From NCBI GenBank assembly GCA_023213395.1, contig CM041465.1, forward strand, positions 98,773,741 to 98,837,740: a DNA stretch of 64,000 nt. The letters run 5' to 3'. The stretch is from Cycas panzhihuaensis. Taxonomy: Eukaryota; Cycadophyta. Each line of letters opens with the position of its first letter. Positions within the stretch are counted from its first letter, which is position 1. The notes under the pieces are model-generated. The model was not told the DNA's origin and made no database searches. It saw only the letters and a program-made list of their open reading frames with translations. The translations under genes were made by a program, and so were the position numbers. Below are positions 59,298 through 64,000 of the stretch, one piece after another.

Positions 59298-60660
59298 AAA
59301 TAGGAGATATCCCCCATTTACTAAGAATCCTGCTCTCCTGTACGGAAATACATTTTTCCTTCACATTACTAGTGTTTTCCTTAATATCCGAGGATATTCT
59401 GTTGAAGATGGCTATCTGATCCATCTGAAGATCTTGGAAAATACGCCGATTCCTTTCTTTCCATATGTTCCAAGCCCTGATCGGGGCGCCACGTTCGAGA
59501 TCATTTCGAGTTACGCTTCTAAATGGGCTAAGCCAGGCAAGCCATAAATCGAAAGTCCCTTTTGAAAATGTCCAGCATACCTTAAATTCCCTGAGAACCA
59601 TCCTCCAGATCTCTCTAGTGTATGCGCACCCAATGAAAATGTGGTCCCTAGATTCTTCCTCAGAATAGCATAAGATGCATCTATTTGCTAGCTTAATACC
59701 TCTCTTCTTCAGGTTATCCAAAGTGAGGATTTTATTCTTGAGGCAGGTCCACCAGAAAATTACTATCTTGGGAATAATAGGGAGCTTCCAAACCCCTTCA
59801 AGGGTTGGATTTCTCTGATCACCTCTGTTTAAACAAAGGAAATGATATCCTTGTTTTACTGTGTAATCCCCAGACGGACCTAAAGGCCACACTGGCAAGT
59901 ATCCGGTAAGTCATTCTGGGAATATAATTCTTACGAAGGATCTTTTTTACTTTATTTAGGCCTTCTTGCAGTCCTTCTCCTTGAATTTCCTCCAGAGGCT
60001 TCCACCGCTTGTATTTTCCACTCCCAGTCCAATAATCCTTAACCTGAGTGCCATAGTGCCTGACACAGGGCCCCATAATAGGTACCAGGTCGGGATAGTC
60101 CTTAAGAGCATTGTCACAGCACCAAGCATCCTCCCAAAACCTTATGGAGGCCCCATCACCAAGTCTCCATTTCAATCCTTTTCTTATAACTCTCCATGCT
60201 TTAAGAATACTTCTCCAGACAATGGAGCCAACCTGGGAGGTATCATTCTCAATAAGGGAACCCCCTTGAATGTATTTTCTAGTTAGTATCTTCTCCCAAG
60301 GTCTCTCACCCCCTTTTAGTAGACGCCACCCCAACTTAGCCCCAAGAGCAGAGTTAAAAGGAGGAATCCTTCTCAGGTTAAGGCCTTGACCCATTTCGGT
60401 GTGCAGACTTTATTCCAGCTAACCAAGTGAATTCTGTCTTTACTCTCCGTTCCAGACCAAAGGAATCTTTTCTGGATAGATTCAATAATATTTGAAATGC
60501 CCGTCGGGACTTTGAATATAGACATCCAATATACTGGAATACTCTGTAGCGTCGAAGCGACTAACTGGAGTTTCCCAGCAAGACTAAGAAGGGCACCTTT
60601 CCAGCCCACCAGCTTCTTTTGCATCCTATCAATGAGGGGATTCCACATGTCCTTAGTCAT
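59236..60660 (-). pseudogene. LINE region after RT, with zinc-finger-like C-terminal domain
   Basis: Three overlapping frames. MTKDMWNPLIDRMQKKLVGW (60660) carries the IP(V/I)YWMS block. MGQGLNLRRIPPFNSALGAKL (60394) carries KLGWRLL and WEDAWC. A third contains WWTCLKNKILT and the zinc-ribbon-like CILCYSEEESRDHIFIGC near 59665-59720, a hallmark of the zf-RVT domain of plant LINEs. Frame changes occur at about 60385 and 59900. Confidence 0.85.
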
Positions 60661-61861
60661 TCTCCCAACAAAGAGGCGTAAGGTAAATAGAGGGGAGCTT
60701 TTTGATACTCATCCCTAAGATTCTGCTTATCCTGCCTTGAGCTTGGCCCGGGGTATTTAAGAAGAATACATTACTCTTGCTCAAATTTATCTTTTGGTTC
60801 ATGGATTCCTCGAAGTGGACCAGAATCTCTTTGAATTTGGAGGCTTCGCCTAAAGCAGCCCTCCCTAAGAATATGTTGTCGTCCACGAATTGATGATGGG
60901 CCACCGAATCCACCCCAGATGTCGGTTTTATGCCTTTTATAGCTCCCTCCCTTCTGGCGGACTTCAATGTTCTGCCCAGGAGCTCAGCCATCGTGATAAA
61001 CAGAAAAGGAGAGAGAGGGTCGCCCTGTCTCAACCCCCTAAATCCCAGGAAAAATTTGGAAGAAGAGCCATTTATAATAACAGAGAATTGCGGGTTTCCA
61101 ATGTATAATTTTATCCAAGACCGCCAAGTCTCCCCAAAACCAAAAGCACCAAGACATTCTAACAGGCAGTCCCAGGAGACCCTATCGAAAGCTTTCGATA
61201 GGTCAATCTTGACAAGCATCACTGGATCCTTCCTCTCCGCCGCTGAATGGAGTGTTTCGTGGACAACAATATAACCATCATAAATCTGCCTACCCCGGAG
61301 GAAACCATCTTGATTCTGGGATATGATGTTTGGCATAATTTTCTTCATCCCATTCACCAGGACCTTCGTTATAATTTTGTATTTAACATTGCAGAGGCTA
61401 ATAGGGCGGAAGTCCTCCATCCTATTAGCCCCTTCTTTTTTCGGAATAAGGACAAGAAAAGTGGTCTGCCATTCCTGCAGAATCTTTCTGTTCACTTCAA
61501 ACTCCTTTATTGCTTCCATGAGATCCCCCTTAATAATGTCCTAGAATTCTTGAAAGAATCACGGGGGGAAACCATCAGGGCCAGGCGCTTTATCTTTCTT
61601 CATCCCGAAGAGAGCCATCTTAACCTCCTCTTGAGAAAAGGGAGCTGTGAGCTGAGCATTCTGGTCTTCATTCACCAAACAGGGTATATTGTTCAGGAAG
61701 ACTTTCCTCCTTCCCTCGTTCCTGCTTAGCGGTTCAGTGAATAAGTTCTTAAAGTAATCGCATGCCATCTCCTTCATGTCCTCGTCCGAGCTGACAACAG
61801 AACCATCTTCCTTATGAAGAGACTTGATTCTGTTGCTTGCCCTATGTTTTACTGTGGTCAT
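60653..61861 (-). pseudogene. LINE reverse transcriptase
   Basis: The first frame (61861-61559) has MKKDKAPGPDGFPP. After a break the main frame (61519-60653) shows LIPKKEGANRMEDFRPISLC, then the catalytic aspartate in VKIDLSKAFDRVSWD, and GLRQGDPLSPFLF. The box HHQFVDDNIFL has both aspartates. These are the signature blocks of non-LTR RT. The enzyme would copy element RNA at a nicked target. Confidence 0.92.
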
Positions 61862-62239
61862 GTGGAAAAATTTGGTATTCCTATCCCCTTCAGCCAGCCA
61901 GAGGGCCCTAGATTTTTGTCTCTAGTGGATCTCTTCTCTTTTGAGGATCTCCTCCATAGTCTCTGTGAGCTCCTTCTCAGCCTTGTCAAACTCCTCTAAT
62001 CTGCCCCACCGCTCGATTTGATCCTCTATGCCTTTCAACTCCTGGCTAATTTTATCCTTTTGATCATTTAAGCTATGAAAAACTTCCTTGTTCCAGGCCT
62101 TAATTTATTTTTTGACCCAGTCCAGCTTCTTTGAAAATCTATACATGGCATGTCCCTTGATATCGATACCCCACCATTCCTCGATTTTCCCCCGCAGGTC
62201 TGGATGGCGTAACCACATTAATTCAAATCTGAAAGGGGC
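61862..62239 (-). pseudogene. LINE linker between endonuclease and RT
   Basis: Minus-strand fragments include a WLAEGDRNTKFFH-type block near 61865-61920 and a coiled, Lys/Glu-rich stretch, the usual linker of plant L1 ORF2. It is broken by stops. Confidence 0.65.
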
Positions 62240-62940
62240 TCAAGCAATTTGCACAGGATCGAAAAATTCATTAGAAGGCGAGTGATCGAGGCGATCCTCG
62301 GCGATGCCTACAGGCCATAGCCTGGAAGCGAGACATCCGGTCATAGTTGACCAACACCACCTTGACTTGATTTGAATAAAGCTATTTCCCAACCTCTTGT
62401 TGGACCAGGTGAAAGACGCCCCCCTGAGACTAACATCTTCCAACCCCCCCTGTTGAAGGAAGTCGCCAAACTCCTCCATACCTGAGGTCCATCCCTCCGT
62501 GCCTCCTCTCTTATCACCAGGGGATAGAGCCGAGTTGAAGTCCCCTGCCAGCAACCACGGGAGCTTGCAATCTTTGTGAACCTCGATCAATTTCTCCCAG
62601 AGCCTCTTCCTGGATGTTTGGAGAGTTGGGGCATAGACATTAGTAGCGATCCACGATATGTTATTATTTTTGTTCGTTAACCGAACCGAGATGAAGGAGT
62701 CCTCAACCAAAAAGATTTCTCCCGACCAAATAGAAGGGTTCCAGAGCACCATCAGGCCCCCGACCCCTTGGCTATAGTCCCTCTCTAACCCTTCCGCTTG
62801 CTTCCAGATTTTGCTTCAGATGTTCGGTCCATTTTCCTTGCATAACTTTGTTTCTTACAGAAATACAAGATCCAATTGGTGTCTGGTTCTCATGTCCTTA
62901 ATGATTCTTTGCTTCATGTGCTACTCATATCTTTGATTGT
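62240..62940 (-). pseudogene. LINE endonuclease (AP/EEP type)
   Basis: Contains GVGGLMVLWNPSIW, WIATNVYAPTLQTSRKRLW, the catalytic LLAGDFNSALSPGDK, and RGASFTWSNKRLGNSFIQI; a late DH pair (LDHSPS) is also present. Upstream DLVFLxETKL near 62865-62895 is the motif holding the metal-binding glutamate, with a stop in place of the preceding Q. The very N-terminus (WNCRG motif) is missing. Confidence 0.88.
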
Positions 62941-63006
62941 CAGCATTCGCCATCACGTTACGCTTCTGAGCAGTGAGGCTCTGCTGCCAGGCGATGTTCC
63001 AGCCTC

Positions 63007-64000
63007 GGGAATAGACTCGAGACGCATCGACGCAGGTTTGTTCAGGTATACTTTCTTACCTTTTCCTGCCCATGCTTGATTGAGGTTATTTAGAGTAGGT
63101 TGCTTGACATATGCCTGCCTGCACGCATTGCTTTTCTACTTTCTCATAATGCATGTGCTTACGGCACACCATCAGCCTATGATGACTTATAGTGGGGGCA
63201 TTCCTCAGTGAATGCTACACCCCGTATGGCGCACAGCCACTCACGTTGTCTCCACGGTCTCCTGGGATATTTCCGTCAGTCCTGCTTGCTCCCGTTACAA
63301 CATGTTGTTTACGTTGTAGTCCTTCCTAAGCCTGATTTAATCCTTAGTTAGGACTCTTTGCATTATTTTGGGTACCTGCCCATTACTTAGACATTCCCCC
63401 AGCTAGTCCAGCTTATGCTTAGCCTTGATTTTTGCTTCAAAACCTTATATTTCTGCTCATTTTTATCTTTTTTTTGTTTCAAGCCTGATACCGCTATAAA
63501 CTTAGCGATACTGCATTCTTTGTTGCGGTACCGCATAGTTTACTACGGTATGACTGTTTGAAATTAAAAAAAAGAGAACCATGTGACAGTTTCCATTTTT
63601 TTTGTGGAACTGTCGCATGGCGTTGATTGATTCGAGTCGCCCTGACATCCCCAACGTTCACCTATTGTGAATAGGGGGACAAAGGGGATTTTGCTCCCCA
63701 TTTTTCAGATCTTTTGGCCATTTTTCAAATCTCTTAGAAGAATTTCTGTCTTTCACATAAGAAAACACACAAAAAAAAAAAATCTACATACACAGCAACT
63801 AGACAAAGGAGAAAAGGATTGCTACCAGCTAGACTTGCAGTGCCATTGTTACCCCCTACAACTCTCTACAACAAGCCCCATCTCTTTTTGTAGGTGCTCA
63901 AGGTCCCAAAGGACATTTTCACTCAAAAGCTTCCCAAAGAGCCCACTTCTAAGGCTCTAAGTTTGCAAGGAGTTTTCCATATTTTCACTCTTGCAAAAAC
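63007..64000 (+). repeat. Right copy of ~1-kb direct repeat, candidate 3' LTR (truncated by window)
   Basis: Aligns with 36867-37850 at an offset of about 26.14-26.15 kb. Its left edge meets the truncated LINE 5' end, and its right end is the end of the window. Confidence 0.7.

Larger units (their letters stand above)
58646..63006 (-). mobile_element. LINE (L1-type), 5'-truncated, defective
   Basis: On the minus strand: endonuclease (62930-62240), RT (61861-60653), zinc-finger/RT-associated region (60660-59236), RNase H (59297-58887), then a 3' UTR ending TTCATTTTATCTTACCAAAAA at 58646. That is the usual plant LINE end, but here it is followed by TA repeats instead of poly(A). No ORF1 is present, and the endonuclease begins inside its first motif near 62940, directly against the right-hand gypsy repeat. 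Stops and frame changes break the ORF at several points. No target duplication could be identified. Confidence 0.9.

Overview
The window is nuclear DNA of a seed plant, most likely a gymnosperm and probably a conifer. The only apparently intact host gene is an intronless phenylalanine ammonia-lyase (PAL) gene on the minus strand at about 32.3-34.6 kb. Angiosperm PAL genes usually carry one intron at a conserved arginine site, and conifer PAL genes lack it. The rest is AT-rich spacer and several generations of retrotransposons nested in one another, typical of conifer-type genomes. Species cannot be fixed from the sequence.

Layout. 1-2332: decayed plus-strand Ty1/copia pol ending in a candidate 339-bp 3' LTR. 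2990-4925: a 1.9-kb repeat found again at 19145-26340. 4926-19145: a minus-strand copia element that has been split repeatedly. Its gag/protease half (17.36-19.15 kb) and integrase half (4.93-6.41 kb) are separated by a non-autonomous LTR element (6411-17357). That element was itself entered by a complete Ty3/gypsy element (8508-15469). The non-autonomous element carries a sequence that looks like the first coding exon of the spliceosomal protein U2B''/U1A. The old copia gag also holds a solo LTR (18107-18778), and a full-length 5.3-kb copia of the same LTR family lies at 19869-25179. Target-site duplications support each of these insertions.

25.2-32 kb is AT-rich spacer with a ~0.8-kb direct duplication whose copies each begin at a CA microsatellite. 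PAL follows, with a TATA box and AC-type motifs upstream and an unusual ~40-residue C-terminal extension.

36.9-64 kb looks like one very large Ty3/gypsy element bounded by ~1-kb direct repeats (36867-37850 and 63007-64000, the latter cut by the window end). Its gag-protease-RT-RNase H-integrase is on the plus strand (39678-53770). Its gag is split by a young 7.5-kb copia (39795-47323, identical-length LTRs, about 7 differences, perfect CATAT duplication). Between integrase and the right-hand repeat lie an antisense, apparently spliced gene with a plant-mobile-domain-like start, an acidic linker and a coiled coil, and then a second RNase H reading frame on the plus strand. A 5'-truncated LINE ending in a long TA microsatellite separates these from the right repeat.

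None of the retroelements looks capable of autonomous movement. All have stops, frameshifts or lost catalytic residues.
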